From the NCBI GenBank assembly GCA_041653495.1, contig JBAZFF010000008.1, positions 1-29,893 of the forward strand: a stretch of 29,893 nt of DNA, in the 5' to 3' direction. Shown here piece after piece: positions 1-7,352 of this stretch. This stretch comes from JBAZFF01 sp041653495. GTDB taxonomy: Bacteria > Patescibacteriota > Minisyncoccia > Minisyncoccales > RBG-13-42-11. Position 1 is the stretch's first letter. The number at the start of each line of letters is the position of its first letter. The notes beneath the pieces were generated by a model. The model was not told where the DNA came from and did no database searches. It worked only from the letters and a program-made list of their open reading frames with translations. A program made the translations under genes and the position numbers.

Positions 1-22
1 GGTGCAATTCCAGTCCCCGCAA
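1..22 (+). tRNA. 3' end of a tRNA gene (partial, possibly initiator tRNA-fMet)
   Basis: The first 22 bases fit the end of a tRNA: a T-loop at 3-9, the T-stem 3' strand at 10-14, the acceptor 3' strand CCCCGCA at 15-21 and an A discriminator at 22. CCCCGCA-A is what an initiator tRNA starting CGCGGGG would need (C1-A72 mismatch), but a 5' TGCGGGG would fit too. The anticodon is outside the window, so identity is a guess. CCA is not encoded. The T-loop reads TGCAATT, with G where almost all tRNAs have T55. Two more tRNA genes follow directly. Confidence 0.6.
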
Positions 23-30
23 CAATTTTA

Positions 31-102
31 GCCGGCGTAGCTCAGTGGTAGAGCAATGCCTTCATAAGGCAGTGGTCACAAGTCCGAATCTTGTCGCCGG
101 CA
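31..102 (+). tRNA. tRNA-Met (CAT anticodon), probably elongator
   Basis: A full cloverleaf can be drawn. The acceptor is GCCGGCG (31-37) with CGCCGGC (95-101). The D-arm holds GAGC. The anticodon loop TTCATAA (61-67) carries CAT at 63-65. The T-stem is ACAAG/CTTGT, and the discriminator is A102. CCA is not encoded. The first anticodon-stem pair (A56-G72) is mismatched. The T-loop is TCCGAAT, with C at the usual T55. CAT could also mean tRNA-Ile2 (lysidine-modified); the fMet-like tail just upstream and the overall form favour elongator Met. Confidence 0.85.
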
Positions 103-105
103 TAT

Positions 106-184
106 GGACCCATAGTGTAGCCTGGTTCAACACGCCTCCCTGTCACGGAGGAGATCAGGGGTTCAAATCCCCTTGGGTCCGCCA
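106..184 (+). tRNA. tRNA-Asp (GTC)
   Basis: The acceptor GGACCCA (106-112) pairs with TGGGTCC (174-180). The anticodon stem is CCTCC/GGAGG and the loop has GTC at 142-144. The T-loop is the canonical TTCAAAT. The discriminator is G181, as expected for Asp, and CCA is encoded at 182-184, unlike the other two tRNAs here. It lies 3 nt after tRNA-Met, so the tRNAs are probably co-transcribed and may read on into the gene at 223. Confidence 0.95.
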
Positions 185-222
185 GTAGTATTCTTTACAA
201 TTATTTTAGGAGGAAGAGTGGA

Positions 223-975
223 ATGATAAAGATAGCAGGAATGACTGGGACAGAAATCACCCAGCTTGACCCTAAAAGCGTTAAGCGCATATTATTGTTT
301 GACGAAATCATGTATATTGCCCTGGCTCTCGGCGCCTTCTGGCAGTATGACTACTTCGCTGGCTATTATGAAGGAAGATGGGGATACCATGCCGAATTGA
401 AATCTGGCAGACACAGTGATTCCTTCTTTGACGCCAAAATTATGCTTAGTTTTCCTAATATGAAAGCATTATTGGCTCGTCAAATGGTAATGAGGCTCAG
501 GCGTCTTAATATTATAAGACCAGACTGGATTGCTGGCGTGCCCAATGGAGCTACCCAATTTGCCAAAGAAATAGCTAAGATTACGGGGTTGGAATTCGTT
601 GAGCTGGTCAAGGACAATAATCATATAGCCCTCAATAAAAGACTAGGACGTGGCAATCTGCTTCTTTTCGAAGATGTATACAGCAGCGGCACTGGTTTCA
701 GGGAGGCTGTATCGGTAATAAAGCTGAAATCGCCTAATGTTAGATTGTTGCCCATTGAGCCGGTCATACTGAACCGCGGATGGGCAAAAAGAATCTTTAT
801 AGAGGAGGAGCATCAGAACTTCAGAATAGTAGCCTTGGCTAAATGCCCAATGAGGGAGTGGGAGCCACAAGAGTGTCCATTGTGTAAATGTGGGTCCAGG
901 GCGATAAAGCCGAAAGAAAAGAATGATAATTGGCGTCTTATCACTACTTCCCAATTATCGAAAAGGGAGCTCTAA
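223..975 (+). CDS. Orotate phosphoribosyltransferase-like protein (type I PRTase)
   Basis: A 250-aa protein with the look of an orotate PRTase. The segment LKSGRHSDSFFD (residues 59-70) resembles the PyrE substrate-binding stretch. IAGVPNGA (103-110) resembles the PyrE phosphate loop. LLFEDVYSSGTG (147-158) is the acidic PRPP-binding motif. A C-terminal CPLCKCG (218-224) has three close cysteines and could bind metal, which is not usual in PyrE. The start is set by a strong Shine-Dalgarno AGGAGGAAG just upstream of ATG 223. The gene follows the tRNA cluster and ends inside its own terminator. Orotate use is inferred; a PRTase acting in base salvage or an uncharacterised paralogue is possible, since no other pyrimidine pathway gene adjoins it. 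Confidence 0.7.
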   Translation: MIKIAGMTGTEITQLDPKSVKRILLFDEIMYIALALGAFWQYDYFAGYYEGRWGYHAELKSGRHSDSFFDAKIMLSFPNMKALLARQMVMRLRRLNIIRPDWIAGVPNGATQFAKEIAKITGLEFVELVKDNNHIALNKRLGRGNLLLFEDVYSSGTGFREAVSVIKLKSPNVRLLPIEPVILNRGWAKRIFIEEEHQNFRIVALAKCPMREWEPQECPLCKCGSRAIKPKEKNDNWRLITTSQLSKREL

Positions 976-987
976 AGCTCCCTTTTT
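965..987 (+). terminator. Intrinsic terminator overlapping the end of the PRTase gene
   Basis: GGGAGCT (965-971) pairs with AGCTCCC (976-982) across the loop CTAA, followed by five T. The stop codon of the preceding gene (973-975) lies in the loop, so the terminator is partly coding. Confidence 0.9.
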
Positions 988-1001
988 ATTTCTTATTCCC
1001 C

Positions 1002-1030
1002 TTGTAAAATTGCTTTTAGTAAAGTATAGA
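1002..1030 (+). promoter_or_regulatory. Sigma70-type promoter of the dus gene
   Basis: TTGTAA (1002-1007), a 17-nt spacer, then TATAGA (1025-1030). Transcription should start near 1037, only about 3 nt before the ATG at 1040, so the mRNA is predicted to be leaderless or nearly so. No Shine-Dalgarno is present. Confidence 0.65.
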
Positions 1031-1039
1031 TTGTAGTGT

Positions 1040-2014
1040 ATGAAATCTAGTTTTTGGAAAAAGTTGAAACGGCCCATTATGGCTCTGGCCCCCATGTCAG
1101 GAGTTACCAACGAGGCGTTTCGAATGATGCTTTTAAGATTCGGGAGGCCGGATGTTTTTTGGACCGAGTTTGTGCCAGTAGAAGGGCTCTTTTCAAAAGG
1201 GAAAAATAATATCCTCCCTGATCTAGAGTTTATTCCGAAAGAACATCCTATAGTTGTTCAGGTTTTTGGATCAAAGCCCGAATTCTTTGAAAAGACAGCG
1301 AAGTTGGTGCGAAAGCTTGGTTTTGACGGGATCGATATTAATATGGGATGCCCAAATAGAGATGTTGAAAAGACGGGGGCAGGAGCCTCTCTTATTAAGA
1401 ACAGAGATTTAGCAAGAGAGATTATCAGGATGACGAAAAAAGGTGCAGGGGACATGCCGGTTTCTGTCAAAACGCGCCTTGGATATTTAAAGAGTGATAT
1501 GGGATGGATTAAGTTCCTCCTTAAAGAAGATTTAGTCGCTTTGATTATTCATTTTCGCACCAGAAAGGATTTATTCAAGGTTCCTGCGCATTGGGAACTT
1601 GCGAAAAAGATCGTAAAACTGAGAGATATTCATTCTCCTGGAACTTTGTTGATTGGAAACGGCGGAGTAGAGACGCTTGCTGAAGCCCGTAGTCTTTCGA
1701 AAGAAACAGGATTTGACGGAATCATGGTAGGAAAGGGAGTTTTGAGGAATCCTTGGTTTTTCTCTGGAAGGACTCCAGACATTAAAGAAAGAACGGAGGC
1801 CGTCATTGAACACGCCAAGATTCTTAAGAAACTGCACAGGAGGAGTCTTGCTAAAAGAGAGAAACGTTCTGAGAATTTTAATGTTCTAAAAAAGTACTTC
1901 TGGTCTTACACCGTTCAATTTAAGGGAGCGAAAGAGCTCAGGGAGAAGCTTTTGGGAGCAAAGGATATTAAGGAAACTCAAAAGATAATAAATAACTTCT
2001 TGAAGTCAAAATAG
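1040..2014 (+). CDS. dus: tRNA-dihydrouridine synthase
   Basis: A flavoenzyme that reduces uridines in the tRNA D-loop with NADPH. The 324-aa length fits the family. The TIM-barrel signature begins with ALAPMSGVTN. The active site is INMGCPNRDV, whose Cys is the general acid. VSVKTRLGY supplies the FMN/uridine-contacting Lys and Arg, and HFRTRK matches the family HGRTR stretch with G replaced by F. IGNGGV and MVGKGVLRNPWFF form the C-terminal phosphate-binding half, and a helical domain follows. Start ATG 1040 sits 10 nt after a -10 element. The specific subfamily (DusA/B/C) cannot be assigned. Confidence 0.93.
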   Translation: MKSSFWKKLKRPIMALAPMSGVTNEAFRMMLLRFGRPDVFWTEFVPVEGLFSKGKNNILPDLEFIPKEHPIVVQVFGSKPEFFEKTAKLVRKLGFDGIDINMGCPNRDVEKTGAGASLIKNRDLAREIIRMTKKGAGDMPVSVKTRLGYLKSDMGWIKFLLKEDLVALIIHFRTRKDLFKVPAHWELAKKIVKLRDIHSPGTLLIGNGGVETLAEARSLSKETGFDGIMVGKGVLRNPWFFSGRTPDIKERTEAVIEHAKILKKLHRRSLAKREKRSENFNVLKKYFWSYTVQFKGAKELREKLLGAKDIKETQKIINNFLKSK

Positions 2015-2083
2015 TTGTTTTTATTCGTAGAATTGGCAAGATTAAGATAAAGGAAAATCGTATCTTTTGTTTTACTTTAGTGG

Positions 2084-2112
2084 TTGACAGGTGGTATTGG
2101 ATATGTTCTAAT
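2084..2112 (+). promoter_or_regulatory. Strong sigma70 promoter of the 120-aa protein gene
   Basis: TTGACA (2084-2089), a 17-nt spacer, then TCTAAT (2107-2112). The predicted start is near 2119, giving a leader of about 30 nt with an AAAGGAG Shine-Dalgarno before ATG 2151. Confidence 0.7.
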
Positions 2113-2150
2113 AGTCATGGTTCTTAAACAATAGAAAAGGAGATGTTCCA

Positions 2151-2513
2151 ATGAATGAAGAGGTGGAAGACAAGTTGGGCAAATTTACAGAAGAAATTCT
2201 TAGTTTCTGTGACTCTCTCGGGGATTACAACAATATTCTTGGGGCGGAAATCGATGCTTTCATTAAGGCGGGAAAAGAAGAAAAACTTCAAATAGTCTCC
2301 AAATGGAAGGAAGAAGCTGTAACGGAAGATCAGCAGATGGAGACAATAGAAATAGCCCTTAAGTCAGTGGAGCAGTTAAAAATTTTCCTAAGCTTAATAC
2401 TTAGAACTGCAAGGATGAGGAAAAAGATTATCAATATGCCAAAGGAGTCTTTGTCTCTATTGGTAATTAAACAGATAAAGGATCTAGTTGATAATAGTGG
2501 TGGTTATTCGTAA
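2151..2513 (+). CDS. Hypothetical small helical protein (120 aa)
   Basis: I do not recognise the family. The sequence is charged and predicted helical throughout, with an acidic N-terminal half and a more hydrophobic centre (LKIFLSLIL, about residues 76-84) flanked by basic residues (RTARMRKK). It has no signal peptide and no clear catalytic motif. It is a free-standing unit with its own consensus promoter, a strong Shine-Dalgarno (AAAGGAGATG) and its own terminator, so it is very likely a real expressed gene. In this it resembles the small accessory genes at 25.3 kb and 29 kb more than its housekeeping neighbours. Confidence 0.75.
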   Translation: MNEEVEDKLGKFTEEILSFCDSLGDYNNILGAEIDAFIKAGKEEKLQIVSKWKEEAVTEDQQMETIEIALKSVEQLKIFLSLILRTARMRKKIINMPKESLSLLVIKQIKDLVDNSGGYS

Positions 2514-2533
2514 GTGCGAATAGCCACCTTTTT
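2499..2533 (+). terminator. Intrinsic terminator overlapping the 120-aa gene
   Basis: A 12-pair stem (2499-2510 with 2517-2528, one G-U) with a 6-nt loop and five T. The TAA stop (2511-2513) is the first codon of the loop. Confidence 0.92.
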
Positions 2534-2559
2534 ATTTGAGTTTTCCCCAGTTTTAATGG

Positions 2560-2588
2560 TTGAAATAAGCTTAAAATTAAGGTAAAAT
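2560..2588 (+). promoter_or_regulatory. Promoter of the PheRS gene
   Basis: TTGAAA (2560-2565), a 17-nt spacer, then TAAAAT (2583-2588). The ATG at 2594 is at the predicted transcription start, so a leaderless mRNA is expected. Confidence 0.75.
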
Positions 2589-2593
2589 AGAGT

Positions 2594-3739
2594 ATGCGGA
2601 AAAATATAGTAATAAAGGACGAAAAGGAGAAAATTCTGATTAAGGAGCTGAATAAAAGGGACGATATTAAGGCGGAAAGGATCAAAAAGTTATTGTATCT
2701 GCCCGATCTCACCAAAAAGGAGAATTCTCCCATAAAGATTTTGCTGGACCAAATAATAAATCTGCCACGATTCGCTGACTTTGATTTGATGGATTTTCCA
2801 AGAATCGTAACGGTAGAGGAGAATTTTGATGTTTTGAATGCTCCCCAGAACCATCCCAGTCGTCAAGAATCAGACACTTATTATTTAAATGATTCCAATG
2901 TTTTGCGTACGCAGACAACCGCCATGTGGCCGTTTTATTTGAGAAATCAGGAGGTCCTAGAAAGATTAAAGAATGATGGGCATGTCGGGCTGCTGTCTTC
3001 CGGAATTGTTTTTAGAAAGGATGAAATAGACAGAAACCATTTCCCAGCTTTTCATCAGATTGACGGACTGTATGTTTGTAAAAAAGATGAAAAGAACATA
3101 TCTCTGGAAGACCTGAAGGAAGTAGAAATTGATATTGCAAAGAGTATTTTCGGAAAGGATATTGAGTATAAATTTTTGATTGACTCTTTTCCCTTTACGG
3201 ATCCGTCAATTGAGATGGACGTTAAGATGGGGGAAAATTGGATGGAAGTTGTGGGATCTGGTTTGGTCCATACAAAAGTTTTGAAAAACTTCGGATTAGA
3301 TCCGGAAATTTATAACGGTTGGGCATTCGGTTTCGGGATTGACCGTCTGGCCATGGTTAAAATGGGTATTCCCGACATAAGGATACTTTGGTCGGATGAT
3401 CCCAGAATCACCAGCCAGTTTAAAGACATAAATTCGAAATACAGGGAAGTGAGCAGGTATCCTGAGATTTCAAGAGACATCTCTTTCGTCATTGATAAGA
3501 ATGTGAACCTGAACAATTATTATGAAATTGTCAGAGATTTTGCGGAGGGGTTGATTGAAGAAGTGAAGCTCGTTGACAGCTTTGAAGATGAAAATAAATT
3601 CGGAAAGGATAAAAAGAGCTACACTTTCAGGATCGTTTACAGATCTCCGGAAAGAACTTTGACGAATGAAGAAGTGAATAAAATACAAGAAAAAATAAGA
3701 GTGGAAACAAAACAAAATTTAGGCGCTATTTTGCGTTAA
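2594..3739 (+). CDS. Single-chain (mitochondrial-type) phenylalanyl-tRNA synthetase
   Basis: Charges tRNA-Phe. Residues about 60-285 are the PheS class II catalytic core: NFDVLNAPQNHPSR, motif 2 around IVFRKDEID...HFPAFHQIDG (138-158), FPFTDPSIEM, and motif 3 WAFGFGIDRLAM (243-254). Residues about 287-381 are a ferredoxin-fold anticodon-binding (FDX-ACB) domain (SRYPEISRDISF...SYTFRIVYRSPERTLT), which in ordinary bacteria is the C-terminus of the separate beta subunit PheT. At 381 aa the order of core plus FDX-ACB is that of monomeric mitochondrial PheRS. It lacks the bacterial N-terminal coiled coil and the PheT editing module. The next gene is gyrB, not pheT. The fold calls are firm; that it works alone as a monomer is inference. 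Confidence 0.9.
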   Translation: MRKNIVIKDEKEKILIKELNKRDDIKAERIKKLLYLPDLTKKENSPIKILLDQIINLPRFADFDLMDFPRIVTVEENFDVLNAPQNHPSRQESDTYYLNDSNVLRTQTTAMWPFYLRNQEVLERLKNDGHVGLLSSGIVFRKDEIDRNHFPAFHQIDGLYVCKKDEKNISLEDLKEVEIDIAKSIFGKDIEYKFLIDSFPFTDPSIEMDVKMGENWMEVVGSGLVHTKVLKNFGLDPEIYNGWAFGFGIDRLAMVKMGIPDIRILWSDDPRITSQFKDINSKYREVSRYPEISRDISFVIDKNVNLNNYYEIVRDFAEGLIEEVKLVDSFEDENKFGKDKKSYTFRIVYRSPERTLTNEEVNKIQEKIRVETKQNLGAILR

Positions 3740-3747
3740 AAAAAACT

Positions 3748-5658
3748 ATGCCAAAAGAATTAAGAAAAGAAACAAAAGGGTCATACACAGCAAAAGACAT
3801 TTATGTCTTGGAGGGACTGGAACCAGTCAGAAAGAGGCCGGGCATGTACATCGGGTCTACCGGGCCCGATGGGATACACCACCTGGTTTGGGAATGCGTG
3901 GACAACAGCTTGGACGAGGCCATGGGAGGATACGCCCATAATATTGAAGTGTCTTTGTTGCCGCAGAACAGGATCAAGGTAACGGATGACGGAAGGGGCA
4001 TCCCGGTGGAGAAGCACCCCCAGACCCACAAGTCCACCTTGGAGACCGTTTTAACCACTCTGCATGCAGGAGGCAAATTCGGCGGGGAGGCTTATAAGGT
4101 TTCCGGAGGGCTTCACGGAGTAGGAGTTTCAGTCGTCTGCGCGCTTTCAAGCTATATGAGGGCGGAAGTGTGCCGGGACGGAGGAAGATACTTCCAGGAA
4201 TACGCCAAGGGAAAAGTGAAGGCTGCAGTGAAGAAAGAAGGCACCTGCAAGGCCACGGGAACGTCTATTACTTTCGAACCGGACAAGGAGATCTTCAGCG
4301 AGATAAGCTTTGATCTAAAAAGGATTCTGAAGCATTTAAGGGAACAGGCTTATCTGACAAAGGGAGTCAGGATTACAGTGAATGACGAAAGGGAACAGCC
4401 CGGGACCTCTTACACTTTTTATTTTGAAGGAGGACTGGGTTCTTATATTAAATATTTAACCAGAGGAGTCACCGTCAGACAGCCCACCATATTTTATGGC
4501 TCAGGGGAGAAAAACGGAATATCCGTAGAAGCAGCCTTTCAGTATACGGAAGAGTACGAATGTTTCGAAGAAAGTTTTGCCAATAACATAAATACCGGAG
4601 AAGGGGGAACCCATCTGACCGGATTTAGGAGCGCTCTGACCAGGACATTTAACGACTACGCAAAGAAGAATAGTCTTTTAAAAGACAAGGACGACACTCT
4701 TTCCGGGGAAGACGTGAGAGAGGGGTTCACGGGCGTAGTTTCCGTTAAAATAAGGGAGCCCCAGTTTGAAGGGCAGACAAAAGCCAAGTTGGGGAATCCA
4801 GAAGTAAAGCCTGCCGTAGAATCCGTCGTGTCTGAAACCTTGGCGGATTTTNNNNNNNNNNTTTAAAAGTGCATTCTTTCCTCAAAAGCCAGAAAGGCGG
4901 CCAGGGCGGCCAGGGAAACCGTATTGAGAAAAGGAGCTCTGGAAGGATTGGCTTTGCCGGGGAAACTGGCTGATTGTAGCTCAAGAAAACCGGAAGAGTG
5001 CGAGCTCTACATCGTGGAAGGGCAGTCAGCCGGAGGCTCGGGGAAGGAAGCCAGAGACAGGAGATTCCAGGCCATACTTCCTTTAAGGGGAAAGATTTTG
5101 AATGTTGAAAGAGCAAGGCTTGATAAAATGCTTGAGTCCAAGGAAGTTAAGTCTTTGATAATCGCCCTGGGAACCGGAATAGGGGAAGATTTCAATCTTG
5201 AGAAAGCCAGATACCACAGGGTGATAATAATGACCGATGCCGATGTTGACGGAGCCCACATCAGGACCTTGCTGCTGACTTTATTCTACAGGCACTTAAA
5301 GCCCCTTATTGAATCGGGCTATATTTATATTGCCCAGCCTCCGCTGTACAGGATACAGGCCGGAAAAACAGTGGAGTATGCCTATAGGGAAGAGCAGAAG
5401 GAAAAGATAATGTTTGCAATGCAGAAGGAAAAGACCCAGGGAATCTCCATTCAGAGATATAAAGGTTTGGGAGAAATGAATCCTGACCAGCTTTGGGACA
5501 CGACTATGGATCCGGAGCACAGATCCTTATTGCAGGTGAACGTGGACGACGCTAGGGACTCCGATAAGGTTTTTGATGTTCTAATGGGGGACGAAGTGGC
5601 TCCCAGAAAGAAGTTCATCCAAACTCACGCTAGCAAAGTAAAGAACTTAGATGTCTAA
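3748..5658 (+). CDS. gyrB: DNA gyrase subunit B, interrupted by an assembly gap
   Basis: The ATPase subunit of gyrase. Before the gap, 368 residues cover the GHKL ATPase domain (VDNSLDEAMGG, DDGRGIPVEKH, GGLHGVGVSVV) and the transducer (QTKAKLGNPEVK). After the gap, KARKAARAARETVLRKGALEGL leads into the TOPRIM domain: EGQSAGGS with the catalytic Glu, MTDADVDGAHIRTL, then the C-terminal GyrB tail ending NLDV. The usual EGDSAGGS has Q here. The 10 N at 4852-4861 fall where a dozen or more residues are expected, so the true gap is probably longer. The TAA at 4864-4866 next to the N run is best read as a contig-end error. The gene starts 8 nt after the PheRS stop. Confidence 0.92.
4852..4861. other. 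Assembly gap (10 N)
   Basis: Ten N inside gyrB, probably a placeholder of arbitrary size. The flanking bases include an in-frame TAA directly after the gap that is not expected in GyrB. Confidence 0.98.
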
Positions 5659-6109
5659 CGATAATTCAATTTTAAATCTGCAGTCCTGGAAAGCGGTGTT
5701 AATATCCGTGCTTTGTGTATTGGCCCTGGGGCTGGTTTTGTCCTGGCAGTACAAGAGGATGGAAGAGAATTCACAAGAGAAGTTGAGTTCTTTGGAAGAT
5801 GTTTTAACGATGGGCTTTGTCGAGGATGTGGTGGACGATTTCATGATTTTTAGGATTTCGGGGAATGAAAAGCAGGCCGTACTTTTTCTGACCGAGGGGG
5901 CTTATCAGCAGTTTGACCAGAATGGCTTTTCTCTGGTGGGGGATATGGAGAGTTACAAAATAACCAAGAAAGAGAAGCTGGACGAGGAGACATTCAGATT
6001 CAGGGTGGAAATCTACGGGAAAGACGCCCCGACAGTTTCCCCAGAGATTATAATAATGAAGCTGATAGGGGATGCCTATTACGTGGATTCGGTGGAAACG
6101 GCAGGGTAA
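5651..6109 (+). CDS. Hypothetical single-pass membrane protein (152 aa)
   Basis: Overlaps the gyrB end by 8 nt. Residues about 13-31 form one hydrophobic helix (AVLISVLCVLALGLVLSW) followed by basic residues. The remaining roughly 120 residues, probably outside the membrane, are of mixed alpha/beta character (VVDDFMIFRISGNEKQAVLFLTEGAY...) and recall NTF2-like or DUF4878-type extracytoplasmic domains, but I cannot assign a family. There is no lipobox. It is the last gene of the PheRS-gyrB unit before the hairpin at 6156. Confidence 0.7.
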   Translation: MSNDNSILNLQSWKAVLISVLCVLALGLVLSWQYKRMEENSQEKLSSLEDVLTMGFVEDVVDDFMIFRISGNEKQAVLFLTEGAYQQFDQNGFSLVGDMESYKITKKEKLDEETFRFRVEIYGKDAPTVSPEIIIMKLIGDAYYVDSVETAG

Positions 6110-6116
6110 AGACTAT

Positions 6117-6145
6117 TTGACACAAGGCATTATTTTTGTTAATCT
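6117..6145 (+). promoter_or_regulatory. Probable promoter of secE-nusG-rplK
   Basis: TTGACA (6117-6122), a 17-nt spacer, then TAATCT (6140-6145), which keeps only the T1, A2 and T6 positions of the -10 consensus. The predicted start near 6152 lies just before a GC-rich hairpin. Confidence 0.55.
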
Positions 6146-6155
6146 GGCCTCATAG

Positions 6156-6174
6156 AGCCCGAGCGGGCTTTTTT
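6156..6174 (+). terminator. Hairpin plus T-tract before secE
   Basis: AGCCC (6156-6160) pairs with GGGCT (6165-6169), loop GAGC, followed by a run of T. It should terminate transcripts from gyrB. Because the secE promoter appears to lie upstream of it, the same hairpin would also form the extreme 5' end of the secE mRNA. Confidence 0.75.
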
Positions 6175-6181
6175 AAAAACT

Positions 6182-6376
6182 ATGGCAAACATTGCTTCTA
6201 AAGCTATAACTTACTTTAAAGAAGTAAGGCTGGAAATGAAAAAAGTGAACTGGCCCTCCAGGGAACAGACCACAAAATACACGCTTATTGTCATAGGCAT
6301 GGCTTTGGTTGTTTCCGCTTACCTGGGATCTTTGGATTTTTTGTTTAATACCTTATTGGATAAATTCGTATTTTAG
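6182..6376 (+). CDS. secE: Preprotein translocase subunit SecE
   Basis: A 64-aa minimal SecE, the small clamp subunit of SecYEG. It has an amphipathic N-terminal helix, the family signature FKEVRLEMKKVNWPSREQT (residues about 13-31), and one C-terminal membrane helix (about 33-55). Its place directly before nusG and rplK is the classic bacterial order. ATG 6182 has no Shine-Dalgarno; the T/A-rich hairpin leader lies immediately upstream. Confidence 0.93.
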   Translation: MANIASKAITYFKEVRLEMKKVNWPSREQTTKYTLIVIGMALVVSAYLGSLDFLFNTLLDKFVF

Positions 6377-6377
6377 T

Positions 6378-6923
6378 ATGCCAAAACAGCAAATACCACA
6401 AGAAAGAAACTGGTACGTCCTGCACACTTATTCTGGGTACGAGGACGCGGTGGCAAAAAATTTGAAACAGAGGATAGAGTCTTTGGGGATGGAAGACAAG
6501 ATTTTCAATGTCTTGGTTCCGAAAGAGAAAAAGATTAAGATAAAGAACGGAAAGAGGAAAGTGGTGGAAGAAAAGATTTATCCGGGATACGTTCTGGTGG
6601 AAATGATGGTGACGGATGACAGCTGGTACGTGGTCCGAAACACGCCGAATGTCACGGGATTTGTCGGAGCGGGAACCACTCCGGTGCCGGTATCAACCGC
6701 CGAGATAGAGGGATTGAAAAAGAGGATGGGAGAGGAAGAGCCGCAGTTCAAGATTGAAGTAAAGCCCGGAGATTTAGTGAAGATAACAGACGGGCCCTTT
6801 AAGGATTTTGACGGAAAGGTTTCCGAAGTCGATCCGGACAGGGGAAAAGTAAAGGTATTAGTAAATATGTTCGGCAGGGACACTCCGGTAGAACTGGATT
6901 CCTTGCAGATTAAGAAAGTATAA
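6378..6923 (+). CDS. nusG: Transcription termination/antitermination factor NusG
   Basis: Binds RNA polymerase and couples it to ribosomes or Rho. 181 aa from ATG 6378, 1 nt after the secE stop. A longer in-frame reading from 6309 would run through secE and was not used. The N-terminal NGN domain has NWYVLHTYSGYEDAVAKNL and YPGYVLVEM, then WYVVRNTPNVTGFVG. The C-terminal KOW domain has VKPGDLVKITDGPFKDFDGKV and ends in VELD. Length and motifs are normal. Confidence 0.97.
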   Translation: MPKQQIPQERNWYVLHTYSGYEDAVAKNLKQRIESLGMEDKIFNVLVPKEKKIKIKNGKRKVVEEKIYPGYVLVEMMVTDDSWYVVRNTPNVTGFVGAGTTPVPVSTAEIEGLKKRMGEEEPQFKIEVKPGDLVKITDGPFKDFDGKVSEVDPDRGKVKVLVNMFGRDTPVELDSLQIKKV

Positions 6924-6927
6924 TAAT

Positions 6928-7350
6928 ATGGCAAAAGTAAAGAAAATAGTTAAAATTCAGCTTCCTTCGGGAAAAGCAACGCCAGCCCCTCCAGTAGGCC
7001 CTGTTTTGGCTCAGCACCAGGTTAACATATCTGAGTTCTGCCAGAAGTTCAATGCGCAGACCAAGGACGGGAACGGATTGATTGTCCCCGTAGAAATTAC
7101 GGTTTACGAAGACAAATCCTATACGTTTATCATAAAACAGCCTCCCGCAGCAGTACTGTTAAAGAAGGCAGCCGGGATAGAGAAGGGATCCGGGGAGCCA
7201 AACAAAACCAAGGTGGCCAAAATCACCAAGGCCCAATTAAGGCAGATTGCCGAGCAGAAGCTTCCGGATTTGAATGCGAACGATGTGGAAGCCGCCATGA
7301 AGACAATAGCCGGAACGGCAAAAAACATGGGAATTGAGATTGTAGAATAA
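6928..7350 (+). CDS. rplK: 50S ribosomal protein L11 (uL11)
   Basis: 140 aa, full length. The N-terminal domain has the proline-rich hinge PAPPVGPVLAQHQVNI and the NGLIVPVEITVYEDKSYTF stretch. The C-terminal rRNA-binding domain has ITKAQLRQIAEQKLPDLNANDVEAAMKTI and ends GTAKNMGIEI. L11 forms the GTPase-associated centre with 23S rRNA. It starts 4 nt after nusG. The usual next gene, rplA (L1), is not here; a dCMP deaminase follows 2 nt later. Confidence 0.97.
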   Translation: MAKVKKIVKIQLPSGKATPAPPVGPVLAQHQVNISEFCQKFNAQTKDGNGLIVPVEITVYEDKSYTFIIKQPPAAVLLKKAAGIEKGSGEPNKTKVAKITKAQLRQIAEQKLPDLNANDVEAAMKTIAGTAKNMGIEIVE

Positions 7351-7352
7351 TT

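Noticed and set aside
4862..4924. gyrB as two separate genes, or a programmed frameshift, with a second start at TTG 4924
   Set aside because: The reading frame continues upstream of 4924 with well-conserved GyrB residues up to the N run; only the codon touching the gap is a stop. An assembly error explains it best.
6309..6377. A longer NusG start at 6309
   Set aside because: The added 23 residues are translated from the secE coding sequence in another frame and have no NusG likeness; ATG 6378 gives the normal N-terminus.
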